Shown here: positions 45,022-56,601 of the stretch, piece after piece
Layout of the letters: each line of letters opens with the position of its first letter
Position numbering within the stretch: position 1 is the first letter of the stretch
Origin: Hysterium pulicare CBS 123377
Lineage: Eukaryota; Ascomycota; Dothideomycetes; Hysteriales; Hysteriaceae
NCBI GenBank assembly: GCA_000467715.1
Contig: AJFK01000685.1
Location: 1 to 64,000, forward strand
Direction of reading: 5' to 3'
DNA length: 64,000 nucleotides
Notes under the pieces: model-generated
Seen by the model: the letters and a program-made list of their open reading frames with translations, nothing else
Databases searched by the model: none
Told to the model about the DNA's origin: nothing
Program-made: the position numbers and the translations under genes

Positions 45022-45648
45022 GAGGTATATGAATGTGAGTTTTCGTAGATGAGAAGAACTTCAAGACGCTCAATTCAAGCATCTAAGCCTTGAATCAACG
45101 GTACAGAGAGAAAGCTGAAGGCAGATGTGAAATCATGATATGGGAAGACATAGTTAATCTCCCCGCTGTTGGAGTGACCTTGCACTTGTGCAAGATGGCA
45201 CAGGGTGTAGCCTATGACACTGGCATATTGAGGCATTGATATAAAGAAGGCATCGATTTTAGGGAAGTAAACTAGAATAAGTAAATGGATATGCATGCAT
45301 TTACAGTTCTGCAAATTAGATAAGTGTGGTTAGCCGCACGGAGGTTTGATGCATGCTACAGAGCTCGAGGACCCGGATAGTTCTATCGAACACTGGCCAA
45401 AGGGAGGTACTGGCATCCAGAAGGTTCACCATTGGCAGATGAGAAACAGGACTGTCATTCTAAGGTAGCAAATGGAGCAGCGGTTGTGCAGACATTGACT
45501 TCTAAAGAGTGTTATAGGAGTAACAATCTGTTAGTTGCATCACATCTGATGGCCCAAGCTCCTCTAAGTTCTAACTCAGAGAACGTCGACATCCCACCCT
45601 TCAACCCCACCACCAACATCTCTTTACTCGACGGTCAACACCGCAAAC
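45022..45648. other. Divergent promoter region, HET gene and CDC37
   Basis: 627 bp between the HET start (minus) and CDC37 start (plus). No gene is seen. Confidence 0.4.
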
Positions 45649-47386
45649 ATGGTCGTGGATTACAGCAAATGGGTATTTTGGCCTCTCTATATCATCTATA
45701 TACTTTTTACTAACAGCACGACAGGACGCCCTTGAGCTCAGCGACGACTCCGACATCGAAGTCCACCCAAATGTCGACAAGAAATCCTTCATCCGCGCCA
45801 AACAAGCCCAGATCCACCAAGAGCGTGACCGGCGACGGCACCAAATAAAGACGCTTCAATACGAACGCATAATCAATGATGGCCTCATCCTCCGAATCGA
45901 CCGTCTACTTACGGCACTCAAATCCCACAAGGCTAGCTCACAGAGCCCGGATGCCCTGGTATTCCAGTCACTGATGGAGAGTGCGGTCGACCCGGCCGAA
46001 GATCAGCCTCCGCCTCCACCGGAGGGTGTACACGACCAGATCAAGGATAAACCGACATACTCGAAGATGATGGCTGCGTTGGTGGATCAGGTCAAGAAAG
46101 AGGTGGATGAATCGAAGACGGAAGACAGATTAAATAAGTTTATTGAGGAGATAGAGTCACACAGGTCCAAAGTAGCGGGTTTACAAAAGGAGTTATTCGC
46201 GAAGTTGGCGGAGCTGGAAAAGGAAGAGAAGAGGCACATTACGAGCGATGACATAAAGACTGGATTCGATTATTCAAACGTGAGTCTACCTATGTTCTAG
46301 TCTGAGGTTGATACTAATGACTCCCGTACCAGGTATCGAAGCAAGCACAACAAGCCGCAGCCGCGTCAGCCTCCTCAAGCAAACCTACCGAAACCGTTGA
46401 ACTTCTCAACCCACCGAAGCGAGAACCTCTATACCGCGCGGATACAGGCCAATCTTCCGGCGCGGATGGCGATGTCGAGGAAGGGAGTGCCATTGATGAT
46501 GACTCCGTGGAGGCAAGTCCGTTAGCGAAGGAATTCGCAAATATCAAAATCGGGGACTATCATGCATGTCTACAGTTCATATCTCAACACCCGCAGATTC
46601 TCAAGGAGAAAGAGACGGACGGCCTGCTTGTTGAAGCTTTCAATAGCGAGCTAGATGGGAAGCCAAAGCACGCAAAGCAGTGCGTACACCAGGCACTCCT
46701 GATACAATACTGCAGACAACTAGGTGGACAACAAGGGGTCGGCCTATTCTTTAAACGGTACGTGATTCATACTTCGCCCCCAGCTCCTCTTATTTTCCAG
46801 CCTTCCACAGCCTTGAAAAGCATACTGATTCTTTCCCAGAATAACAACAAAAGACCACCAAGCCTCGACCCTCTTCCACGACGACGTAAACCAAACCTAC
46901 CACCGCATCCACACCCGCGCCGCCGAAATCAAAGCCGAACGAGCCGCAAACCCCCAATCCAACGACGCAGTCGAACAAATCCAACTCCACGCCGTAGACC
47001 CCAACACCACCATCAACATCGTCGTGCCCCCTCCCGCCCCCACATCCTCCGACCCCACCGAGCGTGAAATCCAAGAAGGGCAACGAGCTATCTTCGAAAC
47101 ATTCCCGCCGGGTTTGCAACGCGCGCTGGAGAGCGGCAAGTTGGATGAGGTGAATAAAGTGCTGGCGAAGATGAGTGTGGAGGAGGCGGAGGAGGTGGTT
47201 GGGAAGTTGGGGGATGGAGGGATGTTGAGTTTGGAGGAGGGCGTTATTGATGCCACGACTGAGGAGGGGAAGAAGACTATGGAGGAGATTGAGAAGACGG
47301 GACGCATGCCTGGGCAGGAGGTTGCGGGGTCCAGTTCTATGGAGGGGGTTGTGGATGAGGGGATGTTGGCGGGGGATCCGGAGTAG
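45649..47386 (+). CDS. CDC37: Hsp90 co-chaperone Cdc37
   Basis: Exons 45649-45672, 45725-46279, 46333-46757 and 46840-47386 code 516 aa. Cdc37 delivers protein kinases to Hsp90. The N-terminal kinase-binding signature is seen: M-V-V-D-Y-S-K-W-D-A-L-E-L-S-D-D-S-D-I-E-V-H-P-N-V-D-K-K-S (written in single residues), with the regulatory CK2 serine in the D-D-S-D context. A coiled coil follows (residues about 35-180), then the Hsp90-binding middle part with F-I-S-Q-H-P-Q-I-L and A-L-L-I-Q-Y-C-R-Q-L-G-G-Q-Q-G-V-G-L-F-F-K-R, and a Glu/Gly-rich C-terminus. The first exon has only eight codons. It is convergent with RTT103, 425 bp apart. Complete and essential in other fungi. Confidence 0.94.
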
Positions 47387-47811
47387 AGGGTGGGATTGGG
47401 GGAAGTAGAGTGTAGTTGTAACAAACTTCTTATACGGCATGTAGATGATTAAGGAATAGGTCAACTGGCAGATTGCCGCTCGCTTGTTTGCTTGATTACT
47501 TATCAGTGTATAAAGGAGATGTATTTTTCGCACTCAAAGGATACTATGTCTGATTAAAGAACTCCTTTGGAATACTCCCAACCTATCGCCATGCACTTAA
47601 AGACTCCTTACAATGTACACCCGGTATTATAGTGTCCATTGCCTCCATTTCGTATCCATCCAGGCCAATAAGATGCAGAACCTCGGCCTCCCAAACAGCA
47701 TTCCATGTCCACCATATCCACCAACACGAAGAGCCCTTCCACATGTCTTCGCATACAACTGTATAGCATACCTCCACATGCAGATCCTCCTCCTCTCAAA
47801 ACTCCGCAAGC
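47387..47811. other. Convergent 3' spacer, CDC37 / RTT103
   Basis: 425 bp between the two stop codons. No gene is supported; the frames here are shadows of the flanking genes. Confidence 0.4.
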
Positions 47812-49347
47812 TCATCCCTCCAACATACCCACAACCTCAGCATCAATCCCCGCCAAATCCTCATCCCCCGCAAAAGCCGCAAACTCATCCTCCGCCTTAC
47901 TCCTACTCATCTTCCTCTTCTTATACGACCCCGGCGCCCCAGCACCCGTATAAGCCCCGTTAACACCCACACTAACCATATTTTCGCTTCGTCCATGCGT
48001 CAAGCTACTCAAGAGATCGGCGCCCGCGCCCGCAATGGGGATGGCACTTGGTTTGCCGATTGCGGTGGCTGTAGGGGTGAAGTTTGCTGTTGAGGGAGGG
48101 AAAGTGGCGGGAGCGGGGATGGGTTCCATGGGGTTGGCGATTGGTTCGTGGAAGACGTCGTCTGGGATATCGGGTGCGAAATCTGGTTTCGGAGAGCCGG
48201 TGGGCGTGAACGATTCCATGGGTGGTGGAGTCAGTTCCTCAACGTCCGGACGCGGTGGCTCGATTTCATTTGAGGAGGTGTGATTTGCGGATATGGGAGT
48301 TGAGGATATGGCGGCTGTTTCGGCGGCAGATAAACCCTTCATGATGGCATCTTCTACGTCTCTTTTTCTGCCCTCGATGGCGATTTTCCGAGATGCTAGT
48401 TCGGCGCGCTGGGATTCTTCTTGGGCGAGAGTGGTTTTGTGGTCTCCGAGCATCTTCTCTAATCCTGCCACCAGCGCCTGTCGCGCTTTTATGCTCTCCG
48501 CAACGGCACCCTCAGCATTGGCAAGGCTCTTGAGGAGCGTCGCGAGGCGTGCGGCGTGGACTGGTGGTGTGGGGACTGCATTTTTGGGGTTTGTCAACTT
48601 GTCGTACTCTTCGTTCGCGGTGGTAGCAGAAGGCTTAGATGTCACTTCGGCTTTCGTGAGGGCCGTCTGCAGAGGGATGAGAGGTTGGAGCTCGCTGGGG
48701 GCCGCCGGGCCGGGGGAAGAAAAGAGAGACCCGCCCAGGGCAGGTTTACGACCTGAGGTGCGGCTGCGATCGACTTCTGCGAGCGGGTTAGTCGAATGAA
48801 CGGAATCGATTTGGAAATTGGAGACGCAGACGTACCGTCAATCGACTTTTCAATTGACTCCTGGACTGGTAGATCAAAGATCTGCCGTTGTCGCCATACT
48901 TCAATGACCCTTCGTATTTTTTGCTGTATATCGCTCGATGCACCTCTGTATGCTGCCGTAGCTCCTTCTGCAATTATTGGAGAGTACGCATTGACGAACT
49001 CGTTCTTCTTGCGGAGCTTGGATTGCTGGACGACCTCTGAATAGAAAAATCAGCAACCATGCCCGCGAACAACCAAAGGAAATGTTATTTACCATTAGCT
49101 AGGTAGATGAGGTTGAGTTTTTTACTCGGTGTCGAGTCTTTGAGTCTCTGCATCCACAACTGGGCAGTGCGGTCCGCATGTCTCCTGCAGCGCATCCATC
49201 GTTAGATACATGTTGGGAAAGATGAAACTGGCAAGATGATGAACTGTACCTATGGAACATGATCCACTGGGCGACGGAGACGATGCCCTCCTGCGTCTCA
49301 TTGAGGGCGGAGAGCTTCGCTTTCACAGCATCATCCGTGAAGGCCAT
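47812..49347 (-). CDS. RTT103: RNA polymerase II CTD-interacting protein Rtt103
   Basis: Exons 49347-49250, 49184-49093, 49036-48836 and 48776-47812 code 451 aa. The N-terminal CID (RPR) domain, residues 1-135, binds Ser2-phosphorylated CTD: F-T-D-D-A-V-K-A-K-L-S-A-L-N-E-T-Q-E at the start, then H-A-D-R-T-A-Q-L-W, L-N-L-I-Y-L-A-N-E-V-V-Q-Q-S and I-R-R-V-I-E-V-W-R-Q-R. A coiled coil (K-S-L-A-N-A-E-G-A-V and the A-S-R-K-I-A-I-E-G-R-K-R-D region) and a disordered Pro/Thr-rich tail with a basic K-K-R-K-M-S-R-S-K near the end follow. The protein links Rat1/Xrn2 to transcription termination. It is divergent from WBP1 across 311 bp. Confidence 0.92.
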
Positions 49348-49658
49348 AGCTCATCAACATTCACTTCAAGGAATGGTGCTGACTTCAAATTGCTTGTCCG
49401 CAATGAAGAGTGTCAAGTGTGCTGCAGTCTATATGTGAATGTCCTATGAAACACTCTTGGATGTTATTGTTGTTGGCAAAGATGCATTGGCCTCGTGCTC
49501 TGATTCGAAGCTCCACGATCGAAGCTACCCGCCAAGCCTTTTACGGAAGATTGATTTCTCCGAAGCCGCGCAAGTCTTGGCAAATGCATACGTCTCCGTT
49601 TATGCTGCAATGCGAAGCAACAAGTGCTCAACTACAACAGCTGCATTTTCTTGTCACA
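49348..49658. promoter_or_regulatory. Bidirectional promoter, RTT103 / WBP1
   Basis: 311 bp between two divergent conserved start codons. Both promoters must lie here. No specific site recognised. Confidence 0.45.
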
Positions 49659-51203
49659 ATGCGCTGGACCCTTTCTTTCCTGCTATTGCCATTGCTGGGA
49701 GTGGTGCAGGCATTGAGTTCCAGTGGAAGCCGATTATTAGTTGTGCTCGAGGAATTGAGCGAGAAGGCCAAGTATGAGGCATTCTGGGGGGATCTCACTT
49801 GTGTGTATTTTCAGTTTTTTAAACCACCACCTGGACTTCTAGTCTCTCTGTGGCCCTATAGTGCTAATTATCATACTTGACAGCTCGAGGATTCTCTCTA
49901 TCATTCGAATCTCCAAAGAATGAGAAATTGTCACTCTTCAGGCACGGCGAGCGCGCATACGACCACCTCATCCTCTTCCCTCCCAAATCCAAAGGCTTCG
50001 GACCAAACCTAACACCGAACAACCTCCTCGATTTCCTCAAGAAGGAAGGGAATATCCTCTTAACGCTATCCTCCGAACACCCCACCCCGAGCGCCATCGT
50101 TTCGCTTCTACTGGAGCTCGACATTAGCCTACCTACAGATCGTAACGCTTTGGTCGTGGACCACTTCAATTACGATGCATCATCCGCGGCCGATAAACAT
50201 GATGTTCTTCTCCTACCTCACCCCAAGTCAGTCCGATCGGATTTGAGGAATTTCTTTGCAGGCGAGGGCCTGATTGCTGTTCCTCGAGCCGTGGGACAGA
50301 CCCTTGGAAATAATAGCCCGCTCCTTACACCCATTCTCCGAGCTCCTAAAACCGCATACAGCTACAATCCAAAGGAAGAGGTGGATATCGTGGAGGACCC
50401 ATTCGCTGTTGGCGAGCAGCTTTCACTCGTTTCTGCTGTGCAAGCTCGCAACTCCGCACGCTTGACGGTTTTGGGATCTGTTGAGATGCTGCAGAATGAG
50501 TGGTTTAATGCCAAGGTTACATCTAGTGGAAAGAAAGTCCAGACTTCCAACAGGGAGTTCGCCAAGCAGCTGTCGGCCTGGACGTTCAAGGAGTTAGGCG
50601 TGCTCAAGGTTGGGAAGCTCCAGCACTATCTGGATGAAGGGAAGAGCAAGACGCCCGCCAATAATGAGAGCGCTCTCGGCGTCCCAGAGAACAACCCCAC
50701 GATCTACCGAATCAAGAACGATGTGGTAAGTTCCCGTTCTTATATATTACCGCAATGTAGCTAATAGTTGGCATCAGCATTTTACAGTCGAACTCTCCGA
50801 ATACCACTACGGCCATCTCACCCCCTTCATTCCCCCAGCAGGCGACAACGTCCAACTAGAATTCACAATGCTCTCCCCCTTCCACCGCCTCAACCTCTCG
50901 CCCATCTCCCAAACCGCCAACAGCACCATCTTCGGTACTTCATTCACCCTCCCAGACCAACACGGCATCTTCAACTTCCGCGTCAACTACAAGCGCCCTT
51001 TCCTCACCACCGTCGACGAGAAAAGGCAAGTCACCGTCAGACATTTCGCTCATGACGAGTACCCCCGGAGTTGGGAGATCAGTGGAGCGTGGGTGTGGAT
51101 TGGAGGGATTTGGGTTACGGTTGCTGCATGGGTGGGTTTTGTGGCGGTTTGGTTGTATAGTGAGGCTACGGATAGGAGGGCAGGGGCCAAGAAGACCCAG
51201 TAG
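49659..51203 (+). CDS. WBP1: Oligosaccharyltransferase subunit Wbp1 (OST48)
   Basis: Exons 49659-49800, 49884-50725 and 50778-51203 code 469 aa. Wbp1 is an essential subunit of the ER oligosaccharyltransferase that N-glycosylates proteins. A signal peptide is seen (M-R-W-T-L-S-F-L-L-L-P-L-L-G-V-V-Q-A), followed by L-L-V-V-L-E, the Y-D-H-L-I-L-F-P-P-K-S-K-G-F-G domain core, F-N-Y-D and V-V-S-region sequence, and R-V-N-Y-K-R-P-F-L-T with the P-R-S-W-E-I-S-G-A motif. One C-terminal membrane span (W-I-G-G-I-W-V-T-V-A-A-W-V-G-F-V-A-V-W-L) and a short basic cytosolic tail K-K-T-Q end it; the Lys-Lys close to the end fits ER retrieval. All joins are in frame. Confidence 0.94.
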
Positions 51204-51506
51204 ATATGTACCTATAAGGGAGTTTGATTTTTGGGAGTGTGGTTTTGGAATTAGAATTTATTGTGGGAATGGATATGTGTATTATGGAACTTACAAAAAG
51301 TCTTTTCTAGATACTAGGGGTGGGTTGTGTGCGTTATGACACTTCCATGAACTACAAACTTTCCCAATCACCTTTCGTAAAGCGAAGGCCGTTGCTAAGC
51401 AAAGTTGAAGAAGGAATAACTGCAATCAACGGACAAACTAACGGTTTCAGGCGTATCTGTATCACAGGTGCCAAAAACAAGTCCACCTGCACCCATGGCA
51501 TGCAAT

Positions 51507-52022
51507 CTAATGTACGAGCCCCTTGGTGAACAGGGGTGAGCTGTCTTGGGTCGGCAAGCACAACGTGACGTGCGCACCCGCACCGTACAGAGGCTTTCGA
51601 CTACATAGAGATTCGTAACTGTGATAGAAGCATCTATGATAAGATTGCAACTGAACTGCGTGCTTTACTCTCATTCTCAAGACAAAATGAGATGATCTCT
51701 TGCCGCTAGACAGGGTAAAATCTGACGTGTCTACTTCCTGAGCTTCTTCGGAATGACCGCTTACAAGCGCGTCTCTCTCGAAGTAGATGCCTTGCATCAG
51801 GGAAAGCTGACACCCTCCGGCTGGGAACCAATCCACTGTGATTGGGAGTAGAAAAGGTTGGGAGGATACACGGTTCCAAACGTACATATAGAAGAACATC
51901 ACCAGAGCTAGCGCGCTAAGCTTATTTTTCAATGTCTCGTAATTCTTCAAAAACATTCTTAATTCTGAGTAATCCGCAAATGGTTCTCTTTTTGCTAGGA
52001 CGTGGATGTCTTTTAGAAGCAT
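51507..52022 (-). CDS. Doubtful frame, 171 codons
   Basis: ATG 52022 opens 171 codons. One likely membrane span (L-S-A-L-A-L-V-M-F-F-Y-M-Y-V-W) follows a helical Lys/Glu-rich start. No family is recognised and no splice signals support it; it may be chance. Confidence 0.2.
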   Translation of the reverse strand: MLLKDIHVLAKREPFADYSELRMFLKNYETLKNKLSALALVMFFYMYVWNRVSSQPFLLPITVDWFPAGGCQLSLMQGIYFERDALVSGHSEEAQEVDTSDFTLSSGKRSSHFVLRMRVKHAVQLQSYHRCFYHSYESLCSRKPLYGAGAHVTLCLPTQDSSPLFTKGLVH

Positions 52023-52237
52023 ACATATTATACGTTAACAGCGCCACACGACCAATAAGGTGATACGCCTGCGGCAATGAAGTACACTTGATTTCACTAA
52101 CTCCAATAACTTAGACCATGCTCGCGTCATTTCATCGACTATCTTCTAAGCCTTCTCATTTAGAATCACTCCCTTGTGCAGCCTTCTAGGCTTGGGCCTA
52201 TTGAGCGGGTTATTGGAGATAGGCTTGGAAAAAAGAG

Positions 52238-52438
52238 ATGGATCAACTATACCTCACAAACACGGCATTCTTCGTCTGTCAGATGTATCATGTTCTGGGT
52301 GGTGCATATAGTTTGATGGGCGGTGCAGTAGCCTTTCGCCTTGTCGTATCGACAATTGCCCTTGTTCTTCTTAGGACAATGTATGAGTCGTTGAGGCACC
52401 CTTTTTTGGCATTTGTATTCGCTGGAGTGGTAGGGTAG
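52238..52438 (+). CDS. Doubtful small hydrophobic frame, 66 codons
   Basis: ATG start and two hydrophobic stretches (M-G-G-A-V-A-F-R-L-V-V-S-T-I-A-L-V-L-L and P-F-L-A-F-V-F-A-G-V-V). Its end is 34 bp from the 3' end of the kinase-like gene on the other strand. Could be a small membrane protein or chance. Confidence 0.15.
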   Translation: MDQLYLTNTAFFVCQMYHVLGGAYSLMGGAVAFRLVVSTIALVLLRTMYESLRHPFLAFVFAGVVG

Positions 52439-52472
52439 ACTGGGGGGATACTTGAAACCCCACTTTTACAAC

Positions 52473-53697
52473 TCATGAAGTTTCCGTACCTTCATCAATA
52501 CGTTTGAGTGACTGGCGTATTTCATTCCATTCCTGCAGCATCGCCTCCGCCTCGTCCACGTCTTCCGAGCTTCGTATACCATCAATAGCAAAGCGCACAA
52601 GTCGCCTCGCCAATCGGTAAGCAGGCGAGTATGCATATCGTAGGTAATATGGCCCAGCAGCCTCCTCGAAAAGGGTTTTCAGCTCTTGGCCTTCCGTAGT
52701 GGGAGGAGTATGCTGTCCGCTCGTCTTCGTCCTCGTCGTCGTTCCAAGCCCATATCCACAGGGGCGGCCCGCACGATACAAAGCTGGGGGCGAAAACAGC
52801 ACTATCCCAGTCCAGAATGCCTGTGATACTGGGCGGATGATCTCCCACCTTGCTAATCAAGATGTTACGAGGTGCCAGGTCCAGATGACATAAAGAGATC
52901 TGATTGTCTGAGAACCAACCATCTACATCCACCTCTGAGACCATCGTGACAAATTGATCGATGAGCTTCGGCCGGAGAGAGTCCGAGGGGTGTTGCTTCA
53001 CACCATCAGCCTTGCGAGCATGGAAGTTGGCCACAAGCATTTCCCGTGTGCTCTGAGTTGCGGGCAAATCGCTGTACACAGACGGTGGCTGAGTCTCTGT
53101 ACAAAAAAAAGGTATGACATGCAGTGTCGCCTCGAGGGTTTTGTCATTGGGTGGAAGAACCAGCTTACCCGCAACCTGGCTCTTCACAAACAGCATGAGA
53201 TGGAAAACGCGTCCCAGCTCGCTCGCAATTCTGCATTTGCCCAGGTGATGCAGGTCAGGAAAAGAAGAGTATAGATCGCGTCCCGAAAGGCGTGTTTGAA
53301 CCATATAAGGACTCCCCAATTTATTGTTCTCCGTCTCATCGAATGCCAAAACATCTGGGACTGGAATTCCTCCATGCTGGCGTACAAAGCGCAAGGCTGC
53401 GACATCGCGATCCAACTGTGCCGCATCGAATCGTGGGATGCGTAGAATGTATTGGATTTTCTCAAGCTGCCCATCCGGCTCCTTCGAGATACCAATGATG
53501 CGGTTGAACCCTCCGCCTGGCATTCTCTCAATGGATATTTCATCTGGAGGTGTTTCAGCCCATAAACTCTGGGCAAATTCTAGGACGCGGACGCGGAAGG
53601 TTTCAAACGGCTGTTGATCGTATATTACAGATGATGAGGGCGAATCAGAATCAGACTGTTCAGCTTCTGGGCCGGAAGCGGGCACTGACTGTGACAT
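52473..53697 (-). pseudogene. APH/choline-kinase-like phosphotransferase with a frame change near its C-terminus
   Basis: From M-S-Q-S-V at 53697 the frame runs through a kinase-like fold of the fungal APH family: G-G-G-F-N-R-I-I-G as the nucleotide loop, Y-I-L-R-I-P-R-F for the Lys/Arg strand, D-V-A-A-L-R-F-V-R-Q-H, then the catalytic H-L-D-L-A-P-R-N-I-L and the metal-binding I-L-D-W-D-S-A. After P-P-L-W-I-W-A-W-N-D-D-E-D-E-D-E the expected C-terminus (P-P-T-T-E-G-Q-E-L-K-T-L-F-E-E-A-A-G-P-Y-Y-L-R) lies in another frame down to 52473. The shift falls at about 52700-52720, after a GAC/GAA repeat. Without it the protein ends in unrelated sequence at about 52582. An upstream in-frame ATG at 53862 is possible. 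Catalytic residues are intact, so a product with an altered tail might be stable; the substrate is unknown. Confidence 0.65.
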
Positions 53698-54777
53698 GTT
53701 TGCGAGCAAATTGGATTCGTGAGGCTGAGGTGGAGTTGAGGTAGATGAGCGGCAATTTGGCACGCTCACACACCGGCCACCGCTTTCATCTGCCCAACTG
53801 AGTCCAGAAGGACACAAGGATAATATTTTAGATACTGAGATGATTGTAAGCACTCTTTCCATCTACCTAGGCATGATCCAGGCATAACAAGGAAACTTAT
53901 CTCCAGATACCTAAAGCTCGATGTCGTTACCAACACTGGTGTATTGTTATTCCGCTCCGTCGACTCAAAGCGGAAAGTCGGCGGGAGTCCATTGCGATAT
54001 GCCGACATATCGGATTCGCGTTCAGCCTTCTCGAAACATTTTGCTGTCCCTACTCCAGCGCGTCGAGAAATCCAAGGCGATATTCTGAACCCAGCAGGCC
54101 CAGTCTGCCTTTTCAATTGCAAGGGGAGGTTTCTTTGTTGGTCTTCAACAGGGTTCCTTGTTCATTTTGGATAATTTTAGACGTTGTTTGATGATGATGA
54201 TCTAGAACCGGCATCCCGGAAATTCGCCCTCGCTTGCAGCCTTTCGGCGAGCGGACCCGGGCAAGTCTCTTGTCGCAACTCCCTTTGTATCCACATGTTG
54301 AATCATCGTCCAATCAGCGCCAGAGCATCCTGGTGTTTGGTGCAAGCGATCACGACGACGTTGCCTCGGATCAAACGTTTCCGCGACACGAATTTTTGGA
54401 CGTCTTATCGTTAAGCGATGCGACTCTTGCCATGAGATTGGTGCGTTTAGGCGTATTCGCTGAAGGATGCGGAGAACTGATGGGGAGGTGACAGCCTCCC
54501 AAGAGACTAGTAACTCCTGTCTTCCTTCCTAATCGCCTTCGACTCACCTTTATTCTTTCCTTCTTCATTCACTCAGCCTTCTTAACTCCCAGTTTGTCTT
54601 CACTTCGACCTTCATCTCAGAGCTTACGCGCTTCGACGCGCTGCTTCTTTGTCTCTCTTTCTCTGCTGTGGTTGTACTTCCTAATTAGGACGCCACCTCT
54701 ACAAATCTTTGCTTCAAACTCGACTACATTCACGACTTCCACATCTCCCCAGTTCTCCTCGACCCGTGCAAGTCACA
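53698..54777. other. Divergent spacer, kinase-like gene and RTA1 gene
   Basis: No supported gene. The 150 bases before 54778 are strongly C/T-rich, as in fungal promoters and 5' UTRs. Confidence 0.4.
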
Positions 54778-55889
54778 ATGGCTTCCCTAGCCTTCTCCCT
54801 TGTCCATCGATCACTCCTCGCCTCCGGAGACCTTCTTGAACGCGACTACAAGTCCTCCAAGAATTTCCGCGACCACTGCACTCTGGCTACATGCCCTCTC
54901 AGCCTTTCCTACTGGGCCTACTTGCCCTCACTGGCTGCGAACAGTCTTTTCCTTGCCCTATTCAGTCTTTCGACGCTGCTCTTCCTATTCCAAGCCATTC
55001 TGAGCAAGAGATTTTTGGGCTTCACCATCGCAATGGTCAGTGGCTGTGGCTTGGAGGTAATTGGGTACGTTGGGAGACTTATGAGCCGGCATAATCCATT
55101 CAACGAGGTATGCTATATCCAACCGCATGCCATCAAGAAAAAGTCTAACCATTATTCCAGAACGGCTTCCTGATGCAAATCGTTTGCCTGACAATCGCCC
55201 CCGCCTTCCTAGCCGCAGGAATCTACCTCTGTCTTTCCCGCATCGTCCTCTCATTTGGTCCTGAGAACTCGCGCATAAAGCCCATGTCGTACCCCCGCAT
55301 CTTCATCCCCTGCGATTTGGCCTCTCTGATGCTGCAAGCTGCTGGAGGTGGCATAGCCTCTGCCGCCTCCCATACAAATCGCGACCCTACTACGGGCAAC
55401 AACATCATGATTGCGGGCCTGGCAATGCAAGTCTTCACCCTCGCCATTTTCATCATACTCTCCCTGGACTTTGCTTTCAAAACGTTCGGCCGCATTCGGA
55501 GTATGGGTTCAACAGCCGCCCTCGACCAAACACACGCTCAACTCCGCGCCTCGTGGAAGTTCAAGGGCTTTTTGATCGCTCTGTCATTCGCCACTCTCTG
55601 CATCTTCACGCGATCCGTATACCGTGTTGCCGAATTGAGCGAGGGCTGGAATGGCCACCTGATCAAGACGCAAAAGTATTTCATCGGACTTGAGGGTGCC
55701 ATTGTTGGAACGGCGGTATTAGCCCTCAACCTGTTCCATCCCGGATTGTGCTTCCGGGAGGGATACGTGGAGCGCAAAGCGTTTGGATTTGGGAGGACGC
55801 CGAAGAGTGAGAAGACGAGGGAGACGCAGAGTGAGGGAAGTATGGAAGCGGGTGAAGGACCGGCATTGGAGACTGTGAGGACGAAATAG
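54778..55889 (+). CDS. RTA1-like seven-span membrane protein
   Basis: Exons 54778-55107 and 55161-55889 code 352 aa. Lipid-translocating exporter (RTA1/RSB1) family, fungus-specific; yeast members give resistance to 7-aminocholesterol or move sphingoid bases. Seven hydrophobic segments can be counted. Family motifs include E-V-I-G-Y-V-G-R, A-P-A-F-L-A-A-G-I-Y-L-C-L-S-R-I, I-F-I-P-C-D-L-A-S-L-M-L-Q-A-A-G-G-G and R-S-V-Y-R-V-A-E. The cytosolic tail is Lys/Glu-rich. The upstream stop and initiating A-A-T-G context support the chosen start. Substrate unknown. Confidence 0.87.
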
Positions 55890-56256
55890 ACGAGTAGCGC
55901 AAGATAATGGAGGGCAGGGATAGATTCGCATGGCAATATCATGCATGGGTTAGAAATCGGCGTTCACATATCGGAACTCGTCTCATTTATTAGCTTTACA
56001 CCTCTCTGGAAGACTCCTCAGATAATCAATACTTTTCACGGCAACAATTTTCTCTCCAGTTGTTAGAATAAGCTTCAATTATTTTGTTGCCCCAATACAA
56101 AGCTACAAAGGCTCAAAACTCCAATCCCAACCCCACGACCCCAGAGAAGACGAAAGAGACCAAGACACGTATTCTCGAGTCCCTCACCCAAAATCGACCC
56201 AAGGTATCCATATCCACCCTTCTCCAAAATCACTCATCTCCATCACCGTGATACAC
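55890..56256. other. Convergent 3' spacer
   Basis: Between the RTA1 gene (plus) and a small unknown gene (minus). No gene is seen. Confidence 0.35.
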
Positions 56257-56601
56257 CTACTGCTCCATCTCCATAGTAACCTCCAAAACATCCTTCCCCA
56301 CACCCCCCGCCTCAATCATCTTCAGCACCGCCTCCACATTCTTATCCGTAATCAGGGTACTCGTAGGGAAAATCTTGGCATCTCTCCCAGACATATTCCA
56401 GTGCACTTTCAGCTCCGTCACATGTTCCTTGCTCGCTTCATCCTTCTTCTTGTACTTGCCCATGAACTCGGAGGTGTTGGGCGAGTCGGCGGCGGCGCTC
56501 ACGATGGCTTTGTTGAAGGACTTTAGGTTTGTCGAGGGCGACACGAGGAGGATTTCGTGGCGGGAGTGGCCGTTTAGGGTGAAGAGGAGGGGGAAGGACA
56601 T
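56257..56601 (-). CDS. Small conserved-looking protein of unknown function
   Basis: Single exon of 114 aa if started at ATG 56601 (M-S-F-P-L-L-F). Two further in-frame ATGs at 56649 and 56646 would add 15-16 residues of Pro/Lys-rich sequence. I prefer 56601 for its CCAAAATG context and because a folded strand begins there. A compact alpha/beta domain is suggested (H-E-I-L-L-V-S, E-F-M-G-K-Y-K-K-K-D-E-A-S, V-H-W-N-M-S-G-R-D-A-K-I-F-P-T-S-T-L-I, G-V-G-K-D-V-L-E-V). I do not recognise the family and assign no function. Coding composition shows the C-rich to G-rich switch seen in the conserved genes. Confidence 0.65.
   Translation of the reverse strand: MSFPLLFTLNGHSRHEILLVSPSTNLKSFNKAIVSAAADSPNTSEFMGKYKKKDEASKEHVTELKVHWNMSGRDAKIFPTSTLITDKNVEAVLKMIEAGGVGKDVLEVTMEMEQ

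Larger units (their letters stand above)
51204..52472. other. Spacer with two doubtful short frames
   Basis: 3' flank of WBP1, then sequence with two ATG-started frames listed separately. No other feature. Confidence 0.35.
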
